This document shows, piece after piece, positions 54,936 through 64,000 of a stretch of DNA of 64,000 nucleotides. The stretch is from Mesorhizobium shangrilense (GTDB lineage: Bacteria; Pseudomonadota; Alphaproteobacteria; Rhizobiales; Rhizobiaceae). Position numbers and translations under genes: made by a program. The stretch spans positions 62,001-126,000 of the forward strand of contig NZ_JBEWSZ010000009.1 in the NCBI RefSeq assembly GCF_040537815.1, read 5' to 3'. The notes beneath the pieces were generated by a model. That model was not told where the DNA came from, ran no database searches, and was given only the letters and a program-made list of their open reading frames with translations. Every line of letters begins with the position of its first letter. The first letter of the stretch is position 1.

Positions 54936-57593
54936 TCAGAACTTGTCGTCTTCCGTAGGCACCAGGATTTCGCGCTTCCCGGCATGGTTGGCCGGTCCGA
55001 CAATGCCTTCCTTCTCCATCTTCTCGATGATCGAAGCGGCGCGGTTGTAGCCGATGCCGAGGCGGCGCTGGATATAGCTGGTCGAGGCCTTGCCGTCGCG
55101 CAGCACCACGGAAACCGCCTGATCGTAGGGATCGTCGGAATCCTCGAAATTGCCGCCGCCACCGCCGCCTGAGCTGCCCTTGCCCGACGGTTCGTCGTCA
55201 TCCTCGCCATCATCCTCGGTGATGGCGTCGAGATATTCGGGCACGCCCTGCAGCTTGAGATGCGCGACGATCTTCTCCACCTCCTCGTCTGACACGAAGG
55301 GGCCGTGCACACGCTGGATGCGGCCGCCGCCGGCCATGTAGAGCATGTCGCCCATGCCGAGCAGCTGCTCGGCGCCCTGCTCGCCCAGGATGGTGCGGCT
55401 GTCGATCTTCGATGTCACCTGGAAGGAGATACGGGTCGGGAAATTGGCCTTGATCGTGCCGGTGATGACGTCGACCGACGGGCGCTGCGTGGCCATGATG
55501 ACGTGGATGCCGGCGGCGCGCGCCATCTGCGCCAGGCGCTGCACCGCGCCCTCGATGTCCTTGCCGGCCACCATCATCAGGTCGGCCATCTCGTCGATGA
55601 TGACGACGATGTAGGGCATCGGCTCGAGATCGAGATCCTCGGTCTCGTAGATCGCCTCGCCGGTCTGCCGGTCGAAGCCGGTCTGCACGGTGCGCGAAAT
55701 CTTCTCGCCCTTCTTGTCGGCCAGGCTGACGCGCGCATTGAAGCCGTCGATGTTGCGCACACCGACCTTCGACATCTTGCGGTAGCGGTCCTCCATCTCG
55801 CGCACGGTCCATTTCAGCGCCACCACGGCCTTCTTCGGATCGGTGACCACCGGTGTCAGAAGATGCGGGATGCCGTCATAGACCGAGAGTTCGAGCATCT
55901 TCGGATCGATCATGATCAGGCGGCATTCCTCCGGCCTCAGCCGGTAGAGGAGCGACAGGATCATGGTGTTGATGGCGACCGACTTGCCCGAACCGGTGGT
56001 GCCGGCGACCAGCACGTGCGGCATCTTGGCGATGTCGACGATGACGGCCTCGCCATTGATGGTCTTGCCGAGCGCCAGCGCGAGCTTGGCCTTGGTCGTT
56101 TCGAAATCGCGGCTGGCCAGGATTTCCCGCAGATACACGGTCTCGCGCTTGGCGTTCGGCAGCTCGATGCCGATGGCGTTGCGGCCGGGCACGACAGCGA
56201 CGCGGCAGGCGATCGCGCTCATCGAGCGGGCAATGTCGTCGGAAAGACCGATGACCCGCGACGATTTGATGCCGGGCGCCGGCTCGAGTTCATAGAGGGT
56301 GACGACAGGACCGGGGCGGACGGCGATGATCTCGCCCTTGACGCCAAAATCCTCCAGCACGCCTTCGAGCAAGCGGGCATTCTGCTCCAGCGCGTCCTTG
56401 GACAGGCTGGCATCGCGCACGACATTCTTCGGTTCGGACAGGAAATGCAGCGACGGCATTTCGAACGTCTCGGAGCCGATGAGCGACGTTTGCGCCTCGC
56501 GCTGGACCCGGCCACCCGGGGCCGGCCGGGGCGCGGGCGCCTCAACGCGCGTTGCGGCATCGGAACGGAACTGCTGGACCTTTGCGGTCGGCGCGGCACG
56601 GCGCTGACTCGGTTCAGGCGCGAAATCGTCGTCGTCCCCGGCATCGAAGACATCGGCGTCGTCGGGGTCAATTGAGGCGCTGCGATCATTGACCATGGCG
56701 GCGAAGAATTCCGGCTCGACGCGAGCGCGGCCATCGGCGCTCATCCGCGCTTCGGCGAATTCGGCTGATTCGACGCGCTCGGCGGCACGGCGCCAGGCGC
56801 TGGGCCGTGCCTCGATCTCGGGCTCCAGGCCGTCCTCTTCCATGCGGCGCGCGGCACGGCGACGAAGATAGGCACGCAGCGACAGCCACCAATGGGTGAT
56901 AGCGCCAAGCGCCAGGATGCCGCCATCGCCTTCATCCTCCTCCTCATGCTCGAAGAGCATCTCGTCCTGGCTCCGTGGATCAGCGGCTTCAGGCTGTTCG
57001 AGGACGGCGAAGCCGTTCTTGCGCGCGATCAGCGCCGAACCATAGGCAAACAGCCATACGGTCGGCGAGGCCAGGAGCACGGCGATGATGCTGGCAATGA
57101 TGCCTGTCGGGTAGCCGCCAATGACGAGGCCGGGAATCTTGAGCACCATGTCACCGAACACGCCGCCAAGACCGGTTGGCAACGGCCAGGTTTTCGGCGG
57201 CACCACGCAGCCGGCGATCGCGGCGGCAAGCAGCGCAAAGCCGAACCAGCCAAGCCCGCGCTTCGGCAGCCTGTCGACACCCCGGGCCGTGAACAGCAGA
57301 AATCCCCAGACCACCGCCGGAACCAGGGCCCCGACGGCGGCCAGGCCGAAGAACTGCATGGCGAGGTCGGAGAACACCGCGCCCGGATAACCCATGGCGT
57401 TGGTGACGATATTGGCCGTGGCGTGGGAGAAGCTCGGATCGGCGACGTTCCAGGTGGCGAGGCTGGCCACCCCGAAGGCAACCAGCGCGAACAGCCCAGC
57501 ACCGACCAGCCGGCCGACCTGACGCCGCGCGAATGCCTGGATGCCGTGCCCCGTGTCGGTCAGCGCGAGCGGTGCTGAAGCCCCTGAACGCAT
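54936..57593 (-). CDS. ftsK: DNA translocase FtsK
   Basis: The 885-residue protein has four to five N-terminal membrane helices (~25-185), an acidic linker (~200-370), and the motor domain with Walker [15 protein letters not shown] near residue 530 and Walker [17 protein letters not shown]. The C-terminal gamma winged helix is [20 protein letters not shown]. It pumps chromosomal DNA at the septum through KOPS recognition. The linker is short compared with E. coli FtsK, as usual in Alphaproteobacteria. Confidence 0.96.
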   Translation of the reverse strand: MRSGASAPLALTDTGHGIQAFARRQVGRLVGAGLFALVAFGVASLATWNVADPSFSHATANIVTNAMGYPGAVFSDLAMQFFGLAAVGALVPAVVWGFLLFTARGVDRLPKRGLGWFGFALLAAAIAGCVVPPKTWPLPTGLGGVFGDMVLKIPGLVIGGYPTGIIASIIAVLLASPTVWLFAYGSALIARKNGFAVLEQPEAADPRSQDEMLFEHEEEDEGDGGILALGAITHWWLSLRAYLRRRAARRMEEDGLEPEIEARPSAWRRAAERVESAEFAEARMSADGRARVEPEFFAAMVNDRSASIDPDDADVFDAGDDDDFAPEPSQRRAAPTAKVQQFRSDAATRVEAPAPRPAPGGRVQREAQTSLIGSETFEMPSLHFLSEPKNVVRDASLSKDALEQNARLLEGVLEDFGVKGEIIAVRPGPVVTLYELEPAPGIKSSRVIGLSDDIARSMSAIACRVAVVPGRNAIGIELPNAKRETVYLREILASRDFETTKAKLALALGKTINGEAVIVDIAKMPHVLVAGTTGSGKSVAINTMILSLLYRLRPEECRLIMIDPKMLELSVYDGIPHLLTPVVTDPKKAVVALKWTVREMEDRYRKMSKVGVRNIDGFNARVSLADKKGEKISRTVQTGFDRQTGEAIYETEDLDLEPMPYIVVIIDEMADLMMVAGKDIEGAVQRLAQMARAAGIHVIMATQRPSVDVITGTIKANFPTRISFQVTSKIDSRTILGEQGAEQLLGMGDMLYMAGGGRIQRVHGPFVSDEEVEKIVAHLKLQGVPEYLDAITEDDGEDDDEPSGKGSSGGGGGGNFEDSDDPYDQAVSVVLRDGKASTSYIQRRLGIGYNRAASIIEKMEKEGIVGPANHAGKREILVPTEDDKF

Positions 57594-57810
57594 GCTCTTC
57601 CCCGTCTGTCATTGCCTCGGCCGGGCGCATGACGCACTCCGGGAGATTCGGACGCCAGATTATCGGCGGGAAGGTTAAGGCGGCATTAACCATGGGCGCC
57701 CCCGGCTCTCATATTCTGCCATGGCCGATCGGCGCGTTCCTCAAACGGCGATCGACCTCGCTGAGCGGGGTGGCAGTGCCCCTTCTCCAGATGCCCGGTC
57801 GGAATGACAA

Positions 57811-57832
57811 TGGCGGGCATAGTCGCCCGCCA
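57811..57832. terminator. Hairpin downstream of the small secreted protein gene
   Basis: TGGCGGGC-N6-GCCCGCCA lies 52 bp past the stop of the leftward gene. The following U-run is weak, so termination is possible but not certain. The remainder of the 290-bp gap 57594-57883 holds no supported gene. Confidence 0.4.
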
Positions 57833-57883
57833 TCATTTTCCGCGTTGCCGGAAACGGCTCAGACGTTGTCCGCCGGAGACGCC

Positions 57884-58159
57884 TTAGTTGGCGCCGCCCA
57901 GCATGTGCACGTTCTGGCAGAACTCGGCATGCGGCTTGCTCATCGCCGCGTCGTTGCACTCCTTCTTCATCGCTTCCTGCTTTTCCATCGGCATCGCCAT
58001 GAAGGCAGTCTTGAATTCCGCCATCGGCTTCATGGTTTTCATGCCGGAATCGGTGAAGAACGGCGCCATATTGTCTGGTTCGTCGAGAGCGCCGGCAAAT
58101 GCCACGCCGCTGACCATGGAAAGAGCGAGCGCTCCCAAGCAGATATTCTTGATGTTCAT
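57884..58159 (-). CDS. Small secreted hypothetical protein
   Basis: The 91-residue protein has a Sec signal (MNIKNICLGALALSMVSGVA, cleavage after AFA). The mature ~68 residues are Met- and Lys-rich with two Cys: FTDSGMKTMKPMAEFKTAFM, EKQEAMKKECNDAAMSKPHA, EFCQNVHMLGGAN. The two Cys may form a disulfide, and Met/His residues could bind metal. The ATG at 58159 has GGAA upstream. I do not recognise a family. Confidence 0.75.
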   Translation of the reverse strand: MNIKNICLGALALSMVSGVAFAGALDEPDNMAPFFTDSGMKTMKPMAEFKTAFMAMPMEKQEAMKKECNDAAMSKPHAEFCQNVHMLGGAN

Positions 58160-58313
58160 GATGCAGTTCCTTCCCTGTTGTTTGAACGAGCGCCGAACGA
58201 CGATCGCCCTCACAGTTCGGAACCGATGCCGCCGATGTTTCACGGCGCCGCGCAATCAAATGACCTATCAAGCGAATGTGATCGTACCGCGCGTTACCGG
58301 CACTGCCCCTCGG

Positions 58314-58346
58314 AAAAAAAAGGAGGCCCGGACAGGTCCGGGCCTC
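58314..58346 (-). terminator. Rho-independent terminator after amtB
   Basis: On the minus strand GAGGCCCGGAC/GTCCGGGCCTC forms a long GC stem followed by eight U. It ends the glnK-amtB transcript. The rest of the 324-bp gap 58160-58483 shows no gene. Confidence 0.85.
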
Positions 58347-58483
58347 AATGCGTGAGCACCTTTCGGGAGCGTCACGACGGGATTTTGAGCAACTCCGGGA
58401 AAGGTGCAGCGGTTTTCCCGGGAACTGCGTAGGATATGGGACCGGCGGGAGGAGGGTTCCGCCGGTCCCGAGGCGAAAGGACC

Positions 58484-59848
58484 TTACGGCACCACTTCGC
58501 CATGCTGGCTGATGTCGAGGCCTTCGACTTCTTCCTGTGTCGTCGGACGCAGGCCGACCAGGGCCTTGACGATGTAGAGGATCACGAAGGTGGCGATCGC
58601 CGTCCACAGGATAGTGAAAACGATGCCGTAGAGCTGGATGGCGACCGAGCCGCCCTTGCCGGCCGGGTTGATCAACGGATCGGCGAGCGCGCCGGTGAGC
58701 AGGGCACCGACCACACCGCCGACGCCATGGACGCCGAACGCGTCGAGCGAGTCGTCATAGCCGAACATGTGCTTCACCTTGACCGCCGAGAAGTAGCAGA
58801 TGACGCCGGCAACGATGCCGATAATGAAGGCGCCGGTCGGGTTGACGAAGCCGGAAGCTGGCGTCACCGCGACGAGGCCGGCGACGGCGCCGGAGATGAT
58901 GCCGAGCACGGAGGGCTTCTTGGCGACGATCCATTCGGCGAACATCCAGGCCAGCGCCGCGGCGGCGGTTGCGACCTGCGTGTTCATCATGGCAGCGCCC
59001 GCGAGACCATCGGCCGCCAGTTCCGAACCGGCGTTGAAACCGAACCAGCCGACCCACAGCAGCGAAGCGCCTATGACCGAATAGACGAGGTTGTGTGGCG
59101 CCATGTTGGTGGTGCCGTAGCCCTCACGCTTGCCGAGAACCAGCGCGCAGACGAGACCGGCCACACCTGCGTTGATATGGACGACCGTGCCGCCGGCGAA
59201 GTCGAGGACGCCGGCCGAACCGAGGAAGCCGCCGCCCCACACCCAGTGCGCGATCGGCGCGTAGACGATCAGCAACCACAGTGCCATGAAGATCAGCAGC
59301 GCCGAGAACTTCATGCGTTCGGCGAAGGCGCCGGCGATGAGGGCAGGCGTGATGATGGCGAATGTCATCTGGAACATCGAGAAGACGAATTCAGGGATGT
59401 TCGAGACCCCTGGTGCCCACAGCGTCGAGACGGTGATGCCGTGGTGGAAGAATTTCGAAAAGCCGCCCAGATAGGCGTTCATGCTGCCGCCGTCGGAGAA
59501 GGCCAGCGAATAGCCGAACATGAACCACAGCACCGTCACCAGGCAGGTGATGGCAAAGCTCTGCATGATGGTGGCCAGTACGTTCTTCTTGCGCACCATG
59601 CCGCCGTAGAACAGCGCCAGGCCAGGGATGGTCATCATCAGCACGAGAGCCGTCGAGGTCAGCATCCAGGCGGTGTTGCCGCTGTCGAGCACCGGCGCGG
59701 GTGTGGCCGCTGCGGCTGCCGGAGCAGCCGCGGTCGCGGCGGGAGCTACCGTCTGTGCGAACGCGGCGACCGTGCCCAATGCCGCGAGAGCAAACGAGCC
59801 CAGGAGGGCCGCCCGTCCCGTCGTCTTCAAGGTGGAAGGAATATTCAT
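58484..59848 (-). CDS. amtB: Ammonium transporter AmtB
   Basis: The 454-residue protein has a cleavable N-terminal signal segment, an Ala/Pro-rich stretch and about 11 transmembrane helices. Conserved segments are GLALFYGGMVRKKNVLATIM, DFAGGTVVHINAGVAGLVCA, LLWVGWFGFNAGSE and DAFGVHGVGGVVGALLTGAL, including the twin pore histidines. It imports ammonium and is gated by GlnK. SD GGAG precedes ATG 59848. It follows glnK by 31 bp in one operon. Confidence 0.96.
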   Translation of the reverse strand: MNIPSTLKTTGRAALLGSFALAALGTVAAFAQTVAPAATAAAPAAAAATPAPVLDSGNTAWMLTSTALVLMMTIPGLALFYGGMVRKKNVLATIMQSFAITCLVTVLWFMFGYSLAFSDGGSMNAYLGGFSKFFHHGITVSTLWAPGVSNIPEFVFSMFQMTFAIITPALIAGAFAERMKFSALLIFMALWLLIVYAPIAHWVWGGGFLGSAGVLDFAGGTVVHINAGVAGLVCALVLGKREGYGTTNMAPHNLVYSVIGASLLWVGWFGFNAGSELAADGLAGAAMMNTQVATAAAALAWMFAEWIVAKKPSVLGIISGAVAGLVAVTPASGFVNPTGAFIIGIVAGVICYFSAVKVKHMFGYDDSLDAFGVHGVGGVVGALLTGALADPLINPAGKGGSVAIQLYGIVFTILWTAIATFVILYIVKALVGLRPTTQEEVEGLDISQHGEVVP

Positions 59849-59879
59849 TGAACTCTCCATTGGAATACGTGTTCGCGGC

Positions 59880-60224
<345 letters not shown>

Positions 60225-60302
60225 TCACCCTTTGCTGTTGCGGTCCCCCGCGTTTGCACGACTTCACCGAGTCCAATGAGAGCCGGAGAGTGCTCACGAG
60301 GA

Positions 60303-60318
60303 TTCAAGCTCCGTGCCA
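60303..60318 (-). promoter_or_regulatory. Candidate sigma-54 promoter of glnK-amtB
   Basis: On the minus strand TGGCACG-GAGC-TTGAA matches the -24/-12 consensus TGGCACG-N4-TTGCW except in the -12 element. It is correctly placed for glnK, which is NtrC/RpoN-controlled in many Proteobacteria. Confidence 0.6.
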
Positions 60319-60478
60319 GTTGCCGAAGCAGGGGATTAACGTGCTGTAAACAAAGGGATTGTGCCCGCCCGCTCCGGTATCTGCTCGTGGACGCGGCAAA
60401 GCATTTGCCTAATTACTGGGCATTTTTTTCGAAATGATTATTTCATAGGCTTGCCGGTGAGGCCGGGCCGCAATCTGC

Positions 60479-61339
60479 CTAGCGCCGCAGCCGGATCAGC
60501 CCTTCCTGGGCCACCGAGGCGATCAGCGTGCCGTCGCGGGCATAGAGCGTGCCGCGGCTGAAACCGCGCGAGCCGGAGCTCGAGGGGCTGTCCTGGACAT
60601 AGAGCAGCCAGCCGTCGAGTGGATGCTGCCTGTGGAACCACATCGAATGGTCGAGGCTCGCCGCCTGGATGTCGGGATCGAAAAGAGCTCGCCCGTGCGC
60701 GAAGGTCGAGGTGTCCAGCAGCGTCATGTCGGAAAGATAGGCGAGCAGCACGGATTGCAGCGCGCGATCGTCAGGAACCGGCCCGGCAAGGCGGATCCAG
60801 ACATTCTGACGGGGCGGCAGCTTGTCACGGCTCTCATAGTGTTCGAGGTTGACCGGCCTCAGCTCCAGCGGCCGCTCCCGTGCCCAGAAACGGCGGATTG
60901 CCGCCGGCACGTGCTCGGCCTTCTCAAGCAGCTGCCGTTGCGTCTGCAGCCCTTCCGGCGGCGGCACGTCGTCAGGCAAGCTGAACTGGTGTTCGAGGCC
61001 CTTTTCGTCGACCTGGAACGACGCCTCGAGCGAGAAGATCGCCTGTCCGTGCTGGATTGCCAGCACCCGGCGCGTGGTGAAGGAGCCGCCGTCACGGATG
61101 CGGTCGACTTCGTAGATGATCGGCACCTTGATGTCGCCCGGCCGCATGAAGTAGCCGTGCAGCGAATGGACGTGACGGTCGGGCTCGACCGTGCGCTGCG
61201 CCGCGACCAGCGCCTGGGCGATCGTCTGGCCACCGAACACGCGCTGCCATTCGACCTGGGGGCTGCGACCACGATACAGATTGTGTTCCAGCTTCTCGAG
61301 GTCGAGAATATCGAGAAGCTCGTCCATGGCAGCCGTCAT
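60479..61339 (-). CDS. tesB: Acyl-CoA thioesterase II
   Basis: The 286-residue double-hotdog thioesterase has YRGRSPQVEWQRVFGGQTIA, HSLHGYFMRPGDIKVPIIYE, SLDHSMWFHRQHPLDGWLLY and SRGFSRGTLYARDGTLIASV with the catalytic Asp-Thr/Gln arrangement typical of TesB. It hydrolyses acyl-CoA to free fatty acid. It is divergent from the UbiH-like gene. Confidence 0.95.
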   Translation of the reverse strand: MTAAMDELLDILDLEKLEHNLYRGRSPQVEWQRVFGGQTIAQALVAAQRTVEPDRHVHSLHGYFMRPGDIKVPIIYEVDRIRDGGSFTTRRVLAIQHGQAIFSLEASFQVDEKGLEHQFSLPDDVPPPEGLQTQRQLLEKAEHVPAAIRRFWARERPLELRPVNLEHYESRDKLPPRQNVWIRLAGPVPDDRALQSVLLAYLSDMTLLDTSTFAHGRALFDPDIQAASLDHSMWFHRQHPLDGWLLYVQDSPSSSGSRGFSRGTLYARDGTLIASVAQEGLIRLRR

Positions 61340-61435
61340 GTTTCGTAACCTCGCCGCAAGATGCTATGGCGGGTTTCCGACAGGAAGGGCGAACCGTCAA
61401 GGGTACAACACCCGCTCGGCACGAAGGGATTGACG

Positions 61436-62698
61436 ATGATGGAACGCAAGACGGACGCAAACACCCTGCCGGGGCTCGATGTTCTGGTCGCAGGCGCGGG
61501 CTATGTCGGCCTTGCCGCCGCCGTTTCGCTGAAGCAGGCGCGCCCCGGCCTAGGCATTGCCGTGGTCGATGCCGCACCCGCCGGCGTCTGGCAGAAGGAT
61601 GGCCGCGCCTCGGCCATCGCCGCTGCTGCCTGCCGCATGCTGGACCAGCTCGGCGTCTGGGCCGAAATCAGCTCGGAAGCCCAGGCGATCACCGAGATGA
61701 TCGTGACGGATTCGCGCACCTCCGATCCGGTGCGCCCGGCCTTCCTGACCTTCGATGGCGAGGTCGCGCCGGGCGAACCCTTCGCGCATATGGTCGCCAA
61801 CAGGGAGCTGAACGGCGCCCTGCGCCGCCGCGCGCAAGAGCTCGGCATCGACATCATTGAAGGCATGGCGGTGCAGGGTTTCGAGATCAATGGCGCCGGC
61901 ATCACTGTGCATCTTGCCGATGGCGCGACGCTGAAGGCGCGGCTGCTGGTCGCCGCCGACGGCGTCAATTCGAAGCTGCGCGACATGGCCGGCATCAAGA
62001 CCGTGAAGTGGGAATACGGCCAGTCCGGCATCGTCTGCACCGTCGCGCATGAGCGCCCGCACAACGGCCGCGCCGAAGAGCATTTTTTGCCCGCCGGTCC
62101 CTTCGCCACGCTGCCGCTGAAGCCGGACAAGGACGGCACCAACCGCTCGTCGATTGTCTGGGTCGAGCGGGCGGAAGACGCCGAAAGGCTGGTTGCCGGC
62201 GACGACCTGGTCTTCGAGCACGAACTCGAGCAGCGTTTCGGCCTGAAGCTCGGCGAGATCCGCGTTACCGACACGCCGCGCGCCTGGCCGCTTGGCCTGA
62301 CCCTTGCGCGCGCCTTCGTGGCGCCGCGCATCGCGCTCGCGGGCGACGCCGCGCACGGCATCCATCCGATTGCAGGCCAGGGCCTCAATCTCGGCTTCAA
62401 GGATGTGGCGGCCCTTGCCGAGGTGATCGTGGAAGCCGACCGGCTCGGCCAGGATATCGGCGCGCTCGACGTGCTCGAGCGCTACCAGCAATGGCGGCGC
62501 TTCGACACGGTGCAGATGGGTGTCACCACCGATGTCCTGAACCGGCTGTTTTCCAACGACATCGCCCCGCTGCGCGCCGTCCGCGACATCGGCCTTGGAC
62601 TGGTCGAGCGTATGCCGAAACTGAAAGCGTTCTTCATCCGCCAGGCGTCCGGCCTTTCGGGCGCGACGCCGCGCCTGCTGAAGGGCGAGGAGATCTGA
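61436..62698 (+). CDS. UbiH/UbiF/COQ6-family FAD-dependent hydroxylase
   Basis: The 420-residue flavoprotein has the FAD motif VLVAGAGYVGLAAAVSLKQA, LVAADGVNSKLRD and the second FAD motif ALAGDAAHGIHPIAGQGLNL followed by GFKDVAALAE. It hydroxylates the aromatic ring in ubiquinone biosynthesis; the exact position (C5, C6 or C1) cannot be told from sequence alone. The start MMERKTDANTLPG was chosen; earlier codons lie in the tesB promoter gap. Confidence 0.93.
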   Translation: MMERKTDANTLPGLDVLVAGAGYVGLAAAVSLKQARPGLGIAVVDAAPAGVWQKDGRASAIAAAACRMLDQLGVWAEISSEAQAITEMIVTDSRTSDPVRPAFLTFDGEVAPGEPFAHMVANRELNGALRRRAQELGIDIIEGMAVQGFEINGAGITVHLADGATLKARLLVAADGVNSKLRDMAGIKTVKWEYGQSGIVCTVAHERPHNGRAEEHFLPAGPFATLPLKPDKDGTNRSSIVWVERAEDAERLVAGDDLVFEHELEQRFGLKLGEIRVTDTPRAWPLGLTLARAFVAPRIALAGDAAHGIHPIAGQGLNLGFKDVAALAEVIVEADRLGQDIGALDVLERYQQWRRFDTVQMGVTTDVLNRLFSNDIAPLRAVRDIGLGLVERMPKLKAFFIRQASGLSGATPRLLKGEEI

Positions 62699-62727
62699 CC
62701 GACCCGTCTTGACCCAGTCGGGATCGT

Positions 62728-63084
62728 TCAAGTCTCCGGTATGTCGTAGATCGCCCGCACCTCGATCGAACCCATTTCGGCCAGCGGAATTCCGGCGGCG
62801 ATCTCCAGCGCCTCGTCGAGGCTTCCAGCTTCGACCATGACGAAGCCAAGCAATTGCTCCTTGGTCTCGGCGAAGGGGCCGTCGGTGACCAGCTTCTTGC
62901 CGTGGCGCCGGCGCACGAGTTTCGACGTCTTCACCGATTGCAGCGCCTGGGCGACAATCAAGTGCCCGCTCGCCTGCAACGACCTGTCATAGGCAAGCGA
63001 GTCTGCGTTGAGCTTGGCTCCCGCCTCTGCGGTGAGCGCATGAAGGTGCTGTTCTTCGCCGTAAACCAGGCAGATGTATTGCAT
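62728..63084 (-). CDS. YCII/DGPF-domain protein
   Basis: The 118-residue protein contains MQYICLVYGEEQHLHAL and VTDGPFAETKEQLLGFVMVE, the DGPF motif. Such proteins are small dimeric alpha-beta barrels, often beside ECF sigma factors; no sigma factor is here. It follows a small membrane-protein gene by 3 bp. Confidence 0.9.
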   Translation of the reverse strand: MQYICLVYGEEQHLHALTAEAGAKLNADSLAYDRSLQASGHLIVAQALQSVKTSKLVRRRHGKKLVTDGPFAETKEQLLGFVMVEAGSLDEALEIAAGIPLAEMGSIEVRAIYDIPET

Positions 63085-63087
63085 TGT

Positions 63088-63294
63088 CTATCTCCCATTC
63101 TGGATTGGATCATAGGCGCCGGAGGTGTCAGGCTTGCCGGCATCGAGCGAGGCGGCACCGTCGAGCAACACCACTACGGCCGCAATGATGGCGAAGGCCG
63201 CCAGCAAGCGACCAAGACCAGCCGGCGGCAGTTGCGACCAGTCGAAATCCCCGACATTTCGGTCGGGCCTTCTCGCGGAAAACAGCATGTTCAT
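63088..63294 (-). CDS. Small single-pass membrane protein
   Basis: The 68-residue protein MNMLFSARRPDRNVGDFDWS has one hydrophobic helix (LLAAFAIIAAVVVLLDGAAS). SD GGAG lies 6 nt before the ATG, and the DGPF-protein gene starts 3 bp after its stop, so both probably form an operon. No family recognised. Confidence 0.65.
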   Translation of the reverse strand: MNMLFSARRPDRNVGDFDWSQLPPAGLGRLLAAFAIIAAVVVLLDGAASLDAGKPDTSGAYDPIQNGR

Positions 63295-63503
63295 GTGACG
63301 CTCCATTCGGCCACGCACGTCGTGGCTGCCCGCAGGACGGTCTCGGCGGCCGGAAGTCGACATTTCTGACGCCATATTTTTTTTCGGCGGAAACAGCATC
63401 ACGCTCAGAACGCGAAAGCGCGGGTGGCCTTCGCGCCGGCGCGCGCTATAGTTTCACCGGATGCCGAGCAATGGGCTCACTCACGACAACCAAGGAGAGA
63501 TTC

Positions 63504-63929
63504 ATGGACCGCACCGCAAACGCCGTCTGGAAAGGCAATCTGACGGAGGGGAAAGGCACGCTCGACACGCAGAGCGGAGCGCTGAAGGCAGCACCCTACT
63601 CGTTCAAGATGCGTTTCGAGGATGAAAGCGGCAAATCCGGCACCAACCCGGAAGAGCTGATCGCCGCGGCGCATGCCGGCTGCTACGCCATGCAGCTATC
63701 GCATTTCCTCGCCGAGAACGGTACCCCGGCCGCTGAGCTCAACGCCAAGGCGGTGGTCACACTGGTTCCCGGCACCGGCATTACGGGCAGCGCCCTGACG
63801 CTGACCGGCAAGGTGCCGGGCATCGACGCCGCCAAGTTCAAGGAACTGGCCGAAAAAGCCAAGGCGGAATGCCCGGTCTCCAAGGCACTCGGCGCCATCA
63901 AGGTTTCGCTCGACGCCAAACTCGTCTGA
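63504..63929 (+). CDS. OsmC-family peroxiredoxin-like protein
   Basis: The 141-residue protein has the two redox cysteines of OsmC: Cys60 in AAAHAGCYAMQLSHFL and Cys123 in AKAECPVSKALGAI. It reduces organic hydroperoxides. SD AAGGAGAG precedes the ATG; an upstream in-frame start is less likely. A strong terminator follows. Confidence 0.95.
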   Translation: MDRTANAVWKGNLTEGKGTLDTQSGALKAAPYSFKMRFEDESGKSGTNPEELIAAAHAGCYAMQLSHFLAENGTPAAELNAKAVVTLVPGTGITGSALTLTGKVPGIDAAKFKELAEKAKAECPVSKALGAIKVSLDAKLV

Positions 63930-63951
63930 CAAGCCGCTCAACAGCAAAGAG

Positions 63952-63978
63952 ACGCCGGCCTTCGGGCCGGCGTTTTTG
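63952..63978 (+). terminator. Rho-independent terminator after the OsmC gene
   Basis: ACGCCGGCC-TTCG-GGCCGGCGT is followed by TTTTTG. It is a textbook stem with a UUCG tetraloop. Confidence 0.9.
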
Positions 63979-64000
63979 TGGCCTGTCTCGCCAAGCTCCC

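Overview
The window looks like a chromosomal segment of a Mesorhizobium-like alphaproteobacterium (Hyphomicrobiales). The GC content is high. The gene set includes a MucR/Ros regulator, a DUF1127 protein beside a GcvA-like LysR, a hemC-hemD-mic60-hemY heme cluster, glnK-amtB, and many polyamine- and sugar-type ABC transporters. Intergenic gaps carry the palindromic repeats typical of rhizobia. No tRNA, rRNA, CRISPR array, transposase or phage gene was found. The organism name is an inference from gene content, not a search result.

Layout. (1) 1-11.3 kb is an accessory amine-metabolism cluster. Leftward genes are a truncated glutamine-synthetase-family ligase, a GT1-like glycosyltransferase and a GntR regulator with two winged helices. 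Rightward genes are a polyamine-type ABC transporter (binding protein, two permeases, ATPase), a second paralogous glycosyltransferase, three tandem small cupins and an aldehyde dehydrogenase. (2) 11.3-13.2 kb is a class A beta-lactamase divergent from an AmpR-like regulator. (3) 13.2-15.3 kb is mannonate dehydratase divergent from an SDR. (4) 15.3-21 kb is a second polyamine-type ABC operon with an SDR, divergent from a LuxR-type regulator. (5) 21-25.6 kb holds a FadB/FadJ-like bifunctional enzyme, a DHA2 efflux pump and a TetR regulator. (6) 25.6-30.1 kb is a ribose-type sugar ABC operon.

(7) 30.3-35.9 kb is a glucan-to-pentose-phosphate operon (GH15 glucoamylase/glucodextranase, gnd, zwf, ROK glucokinase). 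(8) 36-40.3 kb holds mucR, an aminotransferase, an MFS carrier, a glutamine amidotransferase and a TerB-like protein. (9) 40.4-49.4 kb is core: hemY, mic60, hemD and hemC leftward; tsaD, gpsA, a YciI protein, an EVE protein, a METTL20-like methyltransferase and a DUF1761 protein rightward. (10) 49.4-54.8 kb holds a LysR/DUF1127 pair, an L,D-transpeptidase-like protein, an OmpR-type response regulator, a lone cyclic-nucleotide-binding domain, xth and a LolA-like protein. (11) 54.9-64 kb holds ftsK, a small secreted protein, amtB and glnK, tesB, a UbiH-type hydroxylase, a DGPF/YciI protein with a small membrane protein, and an OsmC protein.

How it works together. The best candidate for an undescribed system is the first 11 kb. 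Its import, ligase and dehydrogenase parts resemble the gamma-glutamyl-putrescine (Puu) logic. It adds two glycosyltransferases and three cupins that the Puu pathway lacks. A shared TTGTC-N-GACAA palindrome upstream of uxuA/SDR and of the sugar ABC operon suggests co-regulation of uronate and sugar use by a GntR-type factor outside the window.
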